Notes: generated from the letters alone by a model not told the origin. Shown: positions 1-6,520, numbered from the stretch's first letter. The stretch is 7,437 bases of DNA from Paracoccaceae bacterium (GCA_026982255.1 JALSHL010000329.1:1-7437), one strand, 5' to 3'. Numbers and translations are program-made.

Positions 1-807
1 AAACCCCGGAATATGCGCGATCCTGCCCATGTCGTTCAGAATCTGCCCATCCTCGCGCAGGAAGCCGCCATTGCGGAAATAGTGGTTCTCGATCCGCGCA
101 AAGGCCCGCGCGTAATAGGCCGGCGGCGCGCTCCCCTCGCCATCGGAATTCATCGAGGCCAGCGTATTCTCCCACCGCGTCCACGCGCGCGAAAACCGCA
201 CCACATCCGCCTCGATCGTCCCGAACAACCGCTTGTGATAGGCCCCGATCAGGTCGCCGCGTTCCTCCTCCGGCACCATTCCGGCAAACGCCTGCCATGC
301 CTCGGGCCAGAACGCCCCCGCTGCGCCGCCGTAAAACCAGTCCAGTTCCGCCCGCGTCATGGTGAAAACCCCGCGCAGCACCAGCGCACGCACCACATCG
401 GGATGCGCCTGCGCATACAGCAGCGCCAGCGTCGCCCCCCACGAACCCCCGAAAACCGTCCAGCGGTCGATCTCCAGCGCCGCGCGGATCCGCTCGATAT
501 CCTCCACCAGATCCGCGGTCGTGTTGTTTTCCACCGCTGCGTGGGGTTTCGAGCGCCCCGCCCCGCGCTGGTCGAACAGGATCACCCGATATTTGTCAGG
601 ATCAAAAAACCGCCGCATCACCGGGCTGGAACCGCCCCCCGGTCCGCCGTGCAGAACCACCACCGGCACCCCGTCCACACGCCCCGACTGCTCGACATAG
701 ATCGTGTGCCCGCCCGGCACCTCCATCATCCGCTGGTCGAACGGTTCGCGCGCGGGATACAGCCTCGCGCGGCGCGGATCGTCGTTTTGGCTCGCATGTT
801 CCGGCAT
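1..807 (-). CDS. pip: Proline iminopeptidase (prolyl aminopeptidase), 3' end missing at window edge
   Basis: This is a cytoplasmic serine peptidase (family S33, alpha/beta hydrolase fold, EC 3.4.11.5) that removes N-terminal proline from peptides. Reading the minus strand from ATG at 807 gives 269 open codons running off the left edge; family members are usually about 310-330 residues. Visible motifs are the oxyanion-hole loop HGGPGGG (53-59), the DQRGAGRS segment (79-86) and the nucleophile elbow GGSWG with Ser122. The ENNTT and WENTLASM segments are also typical of the family. The catalytic Asp and His would lie beyond the edge: the window stops at HIPGF, just before the expected Asp-bearing strand. 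The start is set by N-terminal similarity (LYPAREPFDQRM...); only a weak ribosome site precedes it. The gene is divergent from ubiG with 57 bp between starts. A long open frame on the opposite strand is an antisense shadow. The family call is firm. Confidence 0.93.
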   Translation of the reverse strand, partial: MPEHASQNDDPRRARLYPAREPFDQRMMEVPGGHTIYVEQSGRVDGVPVVVLHGGPGGGSSPVMRRFFDPDKYRVILFDQRGAGRSKPHAAVENNTTADLVEDIERIRAALEIDRWTVFGGSWGATLALLYAQAHPDVVRALVLRGVFTMTRAELDWFYGGAAGAFWPEAWQAFAGMVPEEERGDLIGAYHKRLFGTIEADVVRFSRAWTRWENTLASMNSDGEGSAPPAYYARAFARIENHYFRNGGFLREDGQILNDMGRIAHIPGF

Positions 808-864
808 GATTGCTCTATAAGTTGTCCAACCCCGCAAGAATGGCAGCAAGCAAAGACGAGCGCA
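808..864. promoter_or_regulatory. Short divergent region between pip and ubiG
   Basis: Only 57 bp separate the two start codons, so the promoters must overlap each other or reach into the opposing gene. An AT-rich patch, CTCTATAAGTTG (813-824), could serve as a -10 for either direction, but I find no well-spaced -35 for either gene. The ribosome sites of both genes are weak. Confidence 0.4.
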
Positions 865-1605
865 ATGCAAACCAACACCGTAGACCCCGCAGAAGTCGCC
901 AAATTCGAGGCCATGGCCGCCGAATGGTGGGACCCGACCGGCAAATTCAAACCCCTGCACGAAATGAATCCGGTGCGGCTGGACTATATCGTCGCCCGCA
1001 TTTGCGAGGTTTTCAACCGTGACCCGAAATCCCTGAAACCTTTCGAGGGCCTGCGCCTGCTCGACATCGGTTGCGGCGGCGGGTTGCTATCGGAACCCAT
1101 GGCCCGCCTCGGCGCAACGGTCGTCGGTGCCGACGCGGCAGCGGGCAACATTCCCGTGGCGCAAATCCACGCCGAGCAGTCCGGCCTCGACATCGACTAC
1201 CGCAACATCACCGCCGAGGCGCTGGCCGAGGCCGGCGAGAAATTCGATGTGGTATTGAATATGGAGGTCGTCGAACACGTCGCCGACCCGCTCGGCTATC
1301 TGACCGCCTGCCGCCAGTTGCTAAAACCGGGCGGCCTGATGATCTGCTCCACCATCAACCGCAACCCCAAAAGCTACGCCGTGGCGATCATCGGGGCCGA
1401 GGTGGTAATGCGCTGGCTGCCCCGCGGCACCCACGACTGGAACAAATTCATCACACCGGCGGAACTGGAAGAACTGCTGATCAACGCCGGCCTGCGCCCG
1501 ATCGACAAAAAGGGGTTTGTGTTCAACCCGATCCAGTGGTCATGGTCCATATCGGATCGCGACCTGTCGGTGAACTACGTCACCGCCAGCATCAATCCGA
1601 ACTAG
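865..1605 (+). CDS. ubiG: Ubiquinone biosynthesis O-methyltransferase UbiG
   Basis: UbiG carries out both SAM-dependent O-methylations of the ubiquinone head group (EC 2.1.1.222 and 2.1.1.64) and acts at the membrane with other Ubi proteins. The 246-residue product matches the family length (E. coli about 240). It shows the N-terminal FEAMAAEWWDPTGKFKPLHEMNPVRLDYI block (14-42), SAM motif I LLDIGCGGGLLSEP (65-78), the acidic end of strand 2 at VVGAD (86-90), the VVLNMEVVEHVADP region (129-142) and the post-motif KPGGLMICSTINR (154-166). The tail with LPRGTHDWNKFITPAEL (185-201) is also typical of UbiG. The reading frame is open far upstream, to about position 13, but that part is antisense to pip. 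ATG 865 is chosen because homologous sequence begins there and a weak purine-rich GACGAG precedes it. The 3' end overlaps the convergent marR-type gene by 14 bp. Confidence 0.96.
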   Translation: MQTNTVDPAEVAKFEAMAAEWWDPTGKFKPLHEMNPVRLDYIVARICEVFNRDPKSLKPFEGLRLLDIGCGGGLLSEPMARLGATVVGADAAAGNIPVAQIHAEQSGLDIDYRNITAEALAEAGEKFDVVLNMEVVEHVADPLGYLTACRQLLKPGGLMICSTINRNPKSYAVAIIGAEVVMRWLPRGTHDWNKFITPAELEELLINAGLRPIDKKGFVFNPIQWSWSISDRDLSVNYVTASINPN

Positions 1606-2041
1606 ACAGAAACGTCCGCAGCTCCCGCAGCACCGGCAGCACCGCGCGGATTTTTTCCGGCCCGAGGCTCTCCATCACGTCGTCGAACACCGGCGCGATG
1701 GCCCGCACCGCCTCGTCCCGCGCGGCGATTCCGGCGGGCGAGATCGACACGAACTTGCGCCGCGCATCGTCCCAGTCCGGCCGCACATGGATATAGCCCG
1801 AGGCCTCCAGCTTCGACAGCGTATTGGTCATCGCCCCCTTGGTCACATGGAAAATCCGCGCAAGTTGCGCCGGAGTCTTCTCGCCCCCCAGCCGCGCGAA
1901 ATGGTTCAGCACGCTGAAATGCGACAGCTCCATCCCCTTGGGCAGCGCCCGCCCGAAACGGGTGCGCGCCATCTGGTCGGCGGCGGAAATTTCGCTGAAC
2001 AGGGCAATGGCGAGCGGATCGTTTTGCAGGCTGTCGGTCAT
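1592..2041 (-). CDS. MarR-family winged-helix transcriptional regulator
   Basis: The 149-residue protein has the normal MarR length and architecture: N-terminal dimerisation helices (about 8-30), a winged helix-turn-helix (about 56-85, TPAQLARIFHVTKGAMTNTLSKLEASGYIHV) and a wing with the characteristic D-x-R element (DDARRK, 91-96), followed by C-terminal helices. MarR proteins bind DNA as dimers and usually respond to small ligands or oxidants. There is no cysteine in the sequence, so it cannot be an OhrR-type thiol sensor; the ligand is unknown. The start codon forms an ATGA overlap with the stop of the upstream amidase gene, and GAGGG lies just before the ATG. It is therefore likely translated from the same mRNA as the amidase and grxC. 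Its 3' end overlaps ubiG by 14 bp. Target genes cannot be told from sequence; its own operon is an inferred candidate. Confidence 0.9.
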   Translation of the reverse strand: MTDSLQNDPLAIALFSEISAADQMARTRFGRALPKGMELSHFSVLNHFARLGGEKTPAQLARIFHVTKGAMTNTLSKLEASGYIHVRPDWDDARRKFVSISPAGIAARDEAVRAIAPVFDDVMESLGPEKIRAVLPVLRELRTFLSSSD

Positions 2042-2883
2042 GGTCCCTCGGGCGGTGCGAATACGCGGCTGTGTTTCAGCGACGGGATTTTCGCCCGCGC
2101 GGTTTCCACATCGTTAAGGTCTAAATCGACAAAAGTCACGCCTTCGCCGTCGCCGCCATCCGCCAGAACCTCGCCCCAGGGCGAGATCGCCAGCGAATGC
2201 CCGTAGGTTTTCCGTTGCGGCGCGCCGCCATCCGCATGGGTGCCGCATTGCGCCGGTGCCAGCACGAAACAGCCGTTTTCGATCGCCCGCGCGCGCAACA
2301 GCGCGTGCCAGTGCGCCCGTCCGGTCGGCACGGTAAAGGCCGCAGGCGCCGTCAGGATCTTCGCCCCCGCCGTGGCCAGCGACCGGAACAGCGCCGGAAA
2401 GCGCATGTCGTAACAAATGGTCAACCCGACATTGGCAAAACCCGCATCCGCCACCACCGCCCGATCCCCGGGCCGGTAGGCCGCGCTCTCGCGATAGCTC
2501 TCGTCATTGCCCAGATCGACATCGAACATGTGGATTTTGTCATAGCGCGCCAGAATATCGCCCGACGGTCCGACCAGAAACGACCGGTTGGCGAACCGCC
2601 CGTCCGCGTCGCCGGTTTTCAGACCCAGCGAGCCGATCAGCAGGGTGATCCCCAGTTCCGCCGCCAGTGCACGCAGCCGCGCCAGCGTCGGGTCGGCGGC
2701 CTCGACCTGCAACACCTCCGCCTGCTGTTTGCGGCTGGCGGATATGATATTGGTGGTTTCCGGCGTCAGCACAAACCGCGCGCCACCCGCCGCCGCCTGC
2801 CGGATCAACCCCTCGGCCCGCGTCAGGTTCGACGCGGGATCATTGCCGGAGGTCATCTGCACAAGGGCGGTTTTCAGGGTCAT
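2038..2883 (-). CDS. Nitrilase-superfamily amidase, probable deaminated glutathione amidase (Nit1 type)
   Basis: The 281-residue protein is a carbon-nitrogen hydrolase with the full Glu-Lys-Cys triad: E42 in LTPETTN, K116 in ARYDKIHMFDVDL and C157 in LTICYDMRFPALF. The stretches AHWHALLRARAIENGCFVLAPAQCG (190-214) and YGHSLAISPWGEV (227-239) closely follow Nit1/YbeM-type enzymes. Those hydrolyse deaminated glutathione, a toxic transaminase by-product, to alpha-ketoglutarate and Cys-Gly (EC 3.5.1.128). Family membership is seen directly; the substrate is inferred by resemblance and supported by the neighbouring glutaredoxin gene. Omega-amidase (Nit2) or another small-amide substrate is the main alternative. 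The ATG overlaps the grxC stop as ATGA, with only a weak ribosome site, which suggests translational coupling. The stop overlaps the MarR gene's start in the same way. No signal peptide is seen, so it is cytoplasmic. Confidence 0.93.
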   Translation of the reverse strand: MTLKTALVQMTSGNDPASNLTRAEGLIRQAAAGGARFVLTPETTNIISASRKQQAEVLQVEAADPTLARLRALAAELGITLLIGSLGLKTGDADGRFANRSFLVGPSGDILARYDKIHMFDVDLGNDESYRESAAYRPGDRAVVADAGFANVGLTICYDMRFPALFRSLATAGAKILTAPAAFTVPTGRAHWHALLRARAIENGCFVLAPAQCGTHADGGAPQRKTYGHSLAISPWGEVLADGGDGEGVTFVDLDLNDVETARAKIPSLKHSRVFAPPEGP

Positions 2884-3140
2884 CCCGTGGCCAGCATCCG
2901 GTCAAGCTGCCCGTCGTATTCCAGATCGAACAGGTCGTCGCAGCCGCCAACCGGCGTGCCGTCGATGAAAATCTGCGGCACGGTGCGCCCGCCATTGGAA
3001 CGCTGGGTCATCTCGGCCCGCCGCTCGGGGTTGCGCATGACGTCGATTTCGGTGAACTCGACGCCTTTCTTCTTCAGCAGGTTTTTCGCGGCTGTGCAAA
3101 AGCCGCAGATCGGGGTGGTATAGATTTCGACGGGTTTCAT
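2880..3140 (-). CDS. grxC: Glutaredoxin 3 (GrxC), dithiol type
   Basis: This small 86-residue thioredoxin-fold oxidoreductase uses glutathione to reduce disulfides and mixed disulfides in the cytoplasm. It begins MKPVEIYTTP and carries the redox motif C12-G-F-C15 in place of the CPYC of E. coli Grx3. Other marks are the cis-proline TVPQIFID (Pro55) and the glutathione-binding GGCDDL (65-70), with a third cysteine at Cys67 as in many Grx3 proteins. The frame stays open upstream to 3242, inside comF, but ATG 3138-3140 is chosen because the fold begins there and TTGGAG lies 8 nt before it. The stop forms an ATGA overlap with the start of the Nit1-type gene. comF lies 40 bp upstream. A possible own promoter overlaps the end of comF. 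Confidence 0.95.
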   Translation of the reverse strand: MKPVEIYTTPICGFCTAAKNLLKKKGVEFTEIDVMRNPERRAEMTQRSNGGRTVPQIFIDGTPVGGCDDLFDLEYDGQLDRMLATG

Positions 3141-3169
3141 CGCTGGCTCCAAATATAAGTTCGGGTGAA

Positions 3170-3197
3170 TATATAGCCCCTTATCCGTCGCGTGCAA
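3170..3197 (-). promoter_or_regulatory. Candidate promoter for grxC within the comF 3' end
   Basis: On the minus strand, TTGCAC (3192-3197) and TATATA (3170-3175) are separated by 16 bp and lie about 30 bp upstream of the grxC start. The local AT-rich stretch stands out in this GC-rich window. If real, it would let grxC, the amidase and the MarR gene be expressed apart from comF. It is called only from similarity to -35/-10 boxes. Confidence 0.35.
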
Positions 3198-3945
3198 CTC
3201 GTGCCAGAACCAGAACGTCAATCTGTGTCGCCCCCGCATCACGCAGAACCGCCGCGCAGGCCGACAAGGTCGCGCCCGAGGTCATGACATCGTCCACCAG
3301 AACCACCTGTTTTCCCGCCACCCCGTGCCGCCGGTTCAGGGCAAAAGCACCGGACTGGTTGTCCCGCCGTTCCGCGCGCGTCATCCCTTCCTGCACCTTC
3401 GTTGCCCGCGTTCGCAACAGCATATCCGGCACGACCGCAACACCCGCCATTCGCCCCAGATGCCGCGCCAGTTCCGCTGACTGGTTGTATTTGCGCCGGA
3501 ACAGCCGCAGGCGGTGCAACGGCACCGGCACGATCACATCCGCATGCACCAGCAGGTCCGGCCCCGCCCGCGCCAGCCATCCGGCCAGCGGGCGAGTCAT
3601 GTCCAGACGGTCGCCGTGCTTGAACGCCAGCACGGCCCGCCGGCCCGCACCGCGATACAACACCGCCGCTCGCCCGCGGTCCCATTCCGGCGGCTGCGCC
3701 AGACAGGAATCACACCACAAATCCGGCGCCGGATCACCGGGCAGAGGTGTGCCGCAACGGTCACAGACCGCACCGCTGATGAACACGGTTTCCGACCAGC
3801 ACCCCGCACAAAGCCGCGCGCCCTGTTGCGTCAGTTCCTGACAGGTCATGCAGCGCGGCGGGTAAATTCCGTCAAGCAGAGCCTTCCCCTTGGCGGCAAG
3901 GAGGTTTATCTGCCTTGGCGAAGGGAATTTTGAAAATGCAGTCAC
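3181..3945 (-). CDS. comF: ComF-family phosphoribosyltransferase-like protein
   Basis: ComF proteins join an N-terminal zinc-binding region to a type I phosphoribosyltransferase fold; they are linked to DNA uptake in competent bacteria, but the biochemical role is unclear in most species. Numbering from GTG at 3945 (254 residues), CxxC pairs sit at 32/35, 46/49, 61/64 and 78/81. The RRKYNQSAELA segment is at about 150-160, and the PRPP-loop motif VVLVDDVMTSGAT is at 214-226. The frame can extend to a TTG at 3978, but GTG 3943-3945 is preferred because AGGAG lies 5 nt upstream. That start puts the first codons inside the divergent NDUFAF5-like gene, a 10-bp overlap. A GTG two codons upstream is a further option, but it overlaps the ribosome site. 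The residues before IYPPRC are poorly conserved, so the exact start is less certain than the family. Confidence 0.9.
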   Translation of the reverse strand: MTAFSKFPSPRQINLLAAKGKALLDGIYPPRCMTCQELTQQGARLCAGCWSETVFISGAVCDRCGTPLPGDPAPDLWCDSCLAQPPEWDRGRAAVLYRGAGRRAVLAFKHGDRLDMTRPLAGWLARAGPDLLVHADVIVPVPLHRLRLFRRKYNQSAELARHLGRMAGVAVVPDMLLRTRATKVQEGMTRAERRDNQSGAFALNRRHGVAGKQVVLVDDVMTSGATLSACAAVLRDAGATQIDVLVLARVARDG

Positions 3946-4760
3946 CGCCACTCCTGTTCGATCACGATCTGCTTGCAATCCGCCGTGCCCGTGCCGCCGG
4001 TTTCGGGGACAAGGGCGCCTTTCTGCACCGCGAGATTGCCGGGCATGTCTCAGAAAGACTCATGGAGGTTAAGAAAACCTTTACCGACGGTGCGATTATC
4101 GGGCCGCAGGGAAATATCTGGGCCGAAACGCTGGACCTGCCAAACACGATCACCGTGCCGGATCGGGAAATCCTGCCGCTGGAGGAATCCTCGCTGGACG
4201 TGGCGATTCACGCGCTGGCGCTGCACTGGGCCAATGATCCGGTCGGGCAACTGGTGCAGATGCGCCGCGCACTTCGCCCCGACGGGTTGATGATCGCCGC
4301 CCTGTTCGGCGGACAGACCCTGAACGAGCTGCGCAGCGCGCTGGCCGAAGCCGAAACGGAAATCGAGGGCGGGCTGTCGCCGCGCGTCGCACCCATGGGC
4401 GAAATCCGCGAGCTGGGCGGGTTGATCCAGCGGGCGGGGCTGGCCTTGCCGGTGGCGGATTCGGTGGTGCTGAATGTCACCTACGAAACCCCGCTGCACC
4501 TGATGCACGACCTGCGCGCCATGGGCGAAACCAATGTGATGCTGGCGCGACGCAAAACCCCGATGCGCCGCGAGACACTGTTGCGGGCGATGGAGATTTA
4601 CGCACGGAACTACACGGTGGACGGGCGGATCAACGCGACGTTCGAGGTGATCTTCCTGACCGGCTGGGCGCCCTCGGAAAACCAGCAGAAGCCGTTGCGG
4701 CCCGGCTCGGCACAAACCTCGCTGGCTGCGGCGCTAGGCACAAAAGAGTTCAAACCCTGA
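3936..4760 (+). CDS. NDUFAF5/BioC-like methyltransferase-fold protein (possible complex I assembly hydroxylase)
   Basis: The 274-residue protein resembles class I SAM-methyltransferase-fold proteins of the NDUFAF5/BioC-like group. Supporting parts are FDHDLLAIRRARA at the N terminus (8-20), FLHREIAGHVSERL (29-42), the late-strand region LPLEESSLDVAIHALALHWANDPVGQL (80-106) and RALRPDGLMIAALFGGQTLNELR (111-133). The C-terminal part contains GGLSPRVAPMGEIRELG (145-161) and FEVIFLTGWAP (236-246). The usual SAM motif I (D-x-G-x-G-x-G) is absent: the expected place, about 46-64, reads VKKTFTDGAIIGPQGNIWA. Mitochondrial NDUFAF5 hydroxylates an arginine of a complex I subunit rather than methylating, so a similar role is possible but inferred. 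ATG 3936 is preferred over an upstream in-frame TTG (3915) because AAGGGA lies about 9 nt before it. The gene is head-to-head with comF and ends at a shared terminator facing grpE. Confidence 0.85.
   Translation: MQSPPLLFDHDLLAIRRARAAGFGDKGAFLHREIAGHVSERLMEVKKTFTDGAIIGPQGNIWAETLDLPNTITVPDREILPLEESSLDVAIHALALHWANDPVGQLVQMRRALRPDGLMIAALFGGQTLNELRSALAEAETEIEGGLSPRVAPMGEIRELGGLIQRAGLALPVADSVVLNVTYETPLHLMHDLRAMGETNVMLARRKTPMRRETLLRAMEIYARNYTVDGRINATFEVIFLTGWAPSENQQKPLRPGSAQTSLAAALGTKEFKP
3951..3955 (-). promoter_or_regulatory. Shine-Dalgarno site supporting the comF GTG start
   Basis: On the minus strand AGGAG lies 5 nt before GTG 3943-3945. It is the only good ribosome site near the possible comF starts, and it decides the start chosen here. 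It lies within the first codons of the divergent plus-strand gene. Confidence 0.55.
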
Positions 4761-4767
4761 AACGGCA

Positions 4768-4805
4768 AAAAGGGAAAAATTGCCAATTGGCAACTTTCCC
4801 CTTTT
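4768..4805. terminator. Bidirectional rho-independent-type terminator between convergent genes
   Basis: A 17-bp inverted repeat (4768-4784 with 4789-4805) encloses the loop AATT. It carries an A-run on one side and a T-run on the other, so either transcript gives a hairpin ending in U residues. Read on the minus strand (the grpE transcript) all 17 positions pair, two as G-U wobbles. Read on the plus strand the same two positions are A-C mismatches. It lies 7 bp after the NDUFAF5-like stop and 45 bp after the grpE stop. Confidence 0.85.
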
Positions 4806-4811
4806 ATCGTG

Positions 4812-4827
4812 TAATATCAGGATATTA
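4812..4827. repeat. Short AT-rich palindrome downstream of grpE
   Basis: TAATATC and GATATTA form a perfect 7-bp inverted repeat around a 2-nt spacer, between the terminator and the grpE stop. A protein-binding site or an accessory part of the terminator are both possible. The loop is too short for a stable RNA hairpin with all pairs formed. Function is unknown. Confidence 0.4.
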
Positions 4828-4850
4828 TCCCGAAACGTTGTAATCCGTTT

Positions 4851-5444
4851 TTAGCCGGTTTTTTCGGCGTCCTCTTCAGCGGGTTTAGACCCGCCCGCGT
4901 TCGAGGAAACCCCCACCTGCGCTGCACGCAACAGACGGTCACCGATGGCGAAACCGGGGGCCATGACCTGGATGATCGACCCCTTTTCGGTGTTGGGCAC
5001 CGGTGCCTCGAACATGGCCTGATGGCGTTTCGGATCGAAACGGTCGCCGACCTCGGGCGCGATTTTGGTGATCTTGTGCTTCTCGAAAACCGAGAGCAAT
5101 TCGCGCAGGGTCAGCTCCAGACCCTCGACAAGCGCGCCGTGTTCCTTGCGCAGGTCCTCGTTGATATTGTCCAGCGCCCGTTCGAGGTTGTCCTGCACGG
5201 ACAGCAGATCGCGCGCCAGTTTGGTGCCGCCGTAAAGCTCCGCCTCGCGACGGTCGCGCTCGGCCCGTTTGCGGATGTTTTCGGTGTCGGCAAAGGCCCG
5301 CAGCAGACGGTCCTTCAGATCGTCCCGTTCCTTGATCAGCGAGTCGAGGTCCGGCTCGGCCAGCGGGTCGTCCTCCATCTCGTCCAGGTCTTCCTCGGGC
5401 GTGTCAATGTCGTCCAGAAACTGGTTTTCTTTGTCGTCGTTCAT
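4851..5444 (-). CDS. grpE: GrpE, nucleotide exchange factor for DnaK
   Basis: GrpE dimers release ADP from DnaK (Hsp70) and drive its folding cycle in the cytoplasm. The 197-residue protein has the expected layout: an acidic, probably disordered N terminus (1-35), a long helical coiled-coil region (about 36-120), and a C-terminal beta-wing domain. That domain carries the family signature from RFDPKRHQAMFEAP (135-148) through GSIIQVMAPGFAIGDRLLRAAQVGVS (155-180). A charged tail follows. ATG 5442-5444 is supported by GAGG 6 nt upstream. The gene starts 14 bp after hrcA stops, so the two form an operon. Its transcript runs into the bidirectional terminator at 4768-4805. dnaK is not in this window. 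Confidence 0.97.
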   Translation of the reverse strand: MNDDKENQFLDDIDTPEEDLDEMEDDPLAEPDLDSLIKERDDLKDRLLRAFADTENIRKRAERDRREAELYGGTKLARDLLSVQDNLERALDNINEDLRKEHGALVEGLELTLRELLSVFEKHKITKIAPEVGDRFDPKRHQAMFEAPVPNTEKGSIIQVMAPGFAIGDRLLRAAQVGVSSNAGGSKPAEEDAEKTG

Positions 5445-5458
5445 CTTCTACCTCGGTT

Positions 5459-6520
5459 TCATGACCGGCGGGACACAAGACGGCCCACCAGTTGCGCGGT
5501 GTAATCGACGATCGGAACAATACGGGCATAGTTGAGCCGCGTCGGTCCGATAACGCCAATCGCGCCAATAATTTTTCGCTCGGCATTCATATAGGGAGAA
5601 ACAACCAAAGAGGAACCCGAAAGCGAGAAAAGTTTGTTCTCGGAACCGATAAAAACCCGCACACCGTCTCCCTCCTCGGTCAGATCGAGCAGATGGGCGA
5701 GGTCGCGCTTGCGTTCCAGATCGTCGAACAGCTGCCGGATACGCTCCAGATCGGCCTCGGAGGTGCCCTCGTCCAGCAGATTCGCGCGGCCGCGCACAAT
5801 CAGGCGGTCGCGGCCGTCCTGTTCGTCAACCCAGATGGCGAGGCCGTCCTTGATCAGGTTCTGGGCCAGCGCGTCCAGCTCCTGCCGCCGTGCGTCGATC
5901 TCGCGCGCCACCACGGTTTGCATTTCGGAGACCGTCCGCCCCTCCAGCACCGCATTCAGGAAATTCGCCGCCTCGCGCATGGCCGAGGGGGTCAGGCCGG
6001 CGGGCGGGGTGAACAGGCGGTTTTCCACCTGACCGTCGGCGGTGACCAGAACCACCAGCGCGCGGTCGGGGGAAAGCGATACAAACTCCAGATGCTTGAT
6101 CGGGGATTCGGTTTTCGGCGCCAGAACGAGGCTGGCACCGTGGGTCAGGCCGGACAGCATCGAGCCGGCCTTGTCCAGCAGGCCGCCGATGTCCGGTTCG
6201 TTGGAATCCAGCGAACGTTCGATCTCGGTGCGCTCGGGGGCGGGGACGGTGCCGACCTCCAGCAGGCCGTCGACGAACAGGCGCAGGCCGCGCTCGGTCG
6301 GGATGCGGCCCGCCGAGGTGTGCGGCGAGTCCAGCAGGCCGAGGAATTCCAGATCCTGCATGACATTGCGCACGGTGGCGGCCGAGATTTTCTCGGTCAA
6401 CGTGCGGGTCAGGGTGCGGGAGCCGACAGGGTCGCCGGTTTCGAGATAGGACTCGACAACCTGCCGGAAAACCTCGCGGCTCCGCTCCGAAAGTTCGGAA
6501 ATCGGGGTGGTGTCGTTCAT
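5459..6520 (-). CDS. hrcA: HrcA, heat-inducible transcription repressor
   Basis: HrcA represses chaperone genes, typically groESL, by binding the CIRCE inverted repeat; its activity depends on GroEL. The 353-residue product has the family length. The N-terminal winged helix is at about 8-80 and includes YLETGDPVGSRTL (25-37), ISAATVRNVMQDLEFLGLL (45-63) and the wing SPHTSAGRIPTERGLRLFVD (65-84). A GAF-like middle and C-terminal domain follow, ending IIGAIGVIGPTRLNYARIVPIVDYTAQLV (317-345). The open frame continues upstream through the rph region, but ATG 6518-6520 is where homology starts, and GAGG lies 7 nt before it. It is the first gene of hrcA-grpE and is divergent from rph. No CIRCE sequence is present upstream, so autorepression by that route is not supported here. 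Confidence 0.97.
   Translation of the reverse strand: MNDTTPISELSERSREVFRQVVESYLETGDPVGSRTLTRTLTEKISAATVRNVMQDLEFLGLLDSPHTSAGRIPTERGLRLFVDGLLEVGTVPAPERTEIERSLDSNEPDIGGLLDKAGSMLSGLTHGASLVLAPKTESPIKHLEFVSLSPDRALVVLVTADGQVENRLFTPPAGLTPSAMREAANFLNAVLEGRTVSEMQTVVAREIDARRQELDALAQNLIKDGLAIWVDEQDGRDRLIVRGRANLLDEGTSEADLERIRQLFDDLERKRDLAHLLDLTEEGDGVRVFIGSENKLFSLSGSSLVVSPYMNAERKIIGAIGVIGPTRLNYARIVPIVDYTAQLVGRLVSRRS

Noticed and set aside
13..864. Long open frame on the plus strand continuous with ubiG, suggesting an N-terminal fusion
   Set aside because: It is antisense to a clear proline iminopeptidase with catalytic motifs, and its translation is Arg/Pro/His-rich low-complexity sequence typical of shadow frames in GC-rich DNA. 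UbiG homology starts at 865.
2197..3123. 308-codon plus-strand open frame opposite the amidase and grxC
   Set aside because: It crosses two genuine coupled genes and shows only shadow-type composition.
3138..3242. Longer glutaredoxin with an N-terminal extension from 3242
   Set aside because: The extension overlaps comF, is unlike other glutaredoxins, and a proper ribosome site precedes ATG 3138-3140.
4050..4715. 221-codon minus-strand open frame opposite the NDUFAF5-like gene
   Set aside because: Rich in Gln/His/Arg, without a recognisable motif or a good ribosome site, while the plus-strand protein has clear family blocks.
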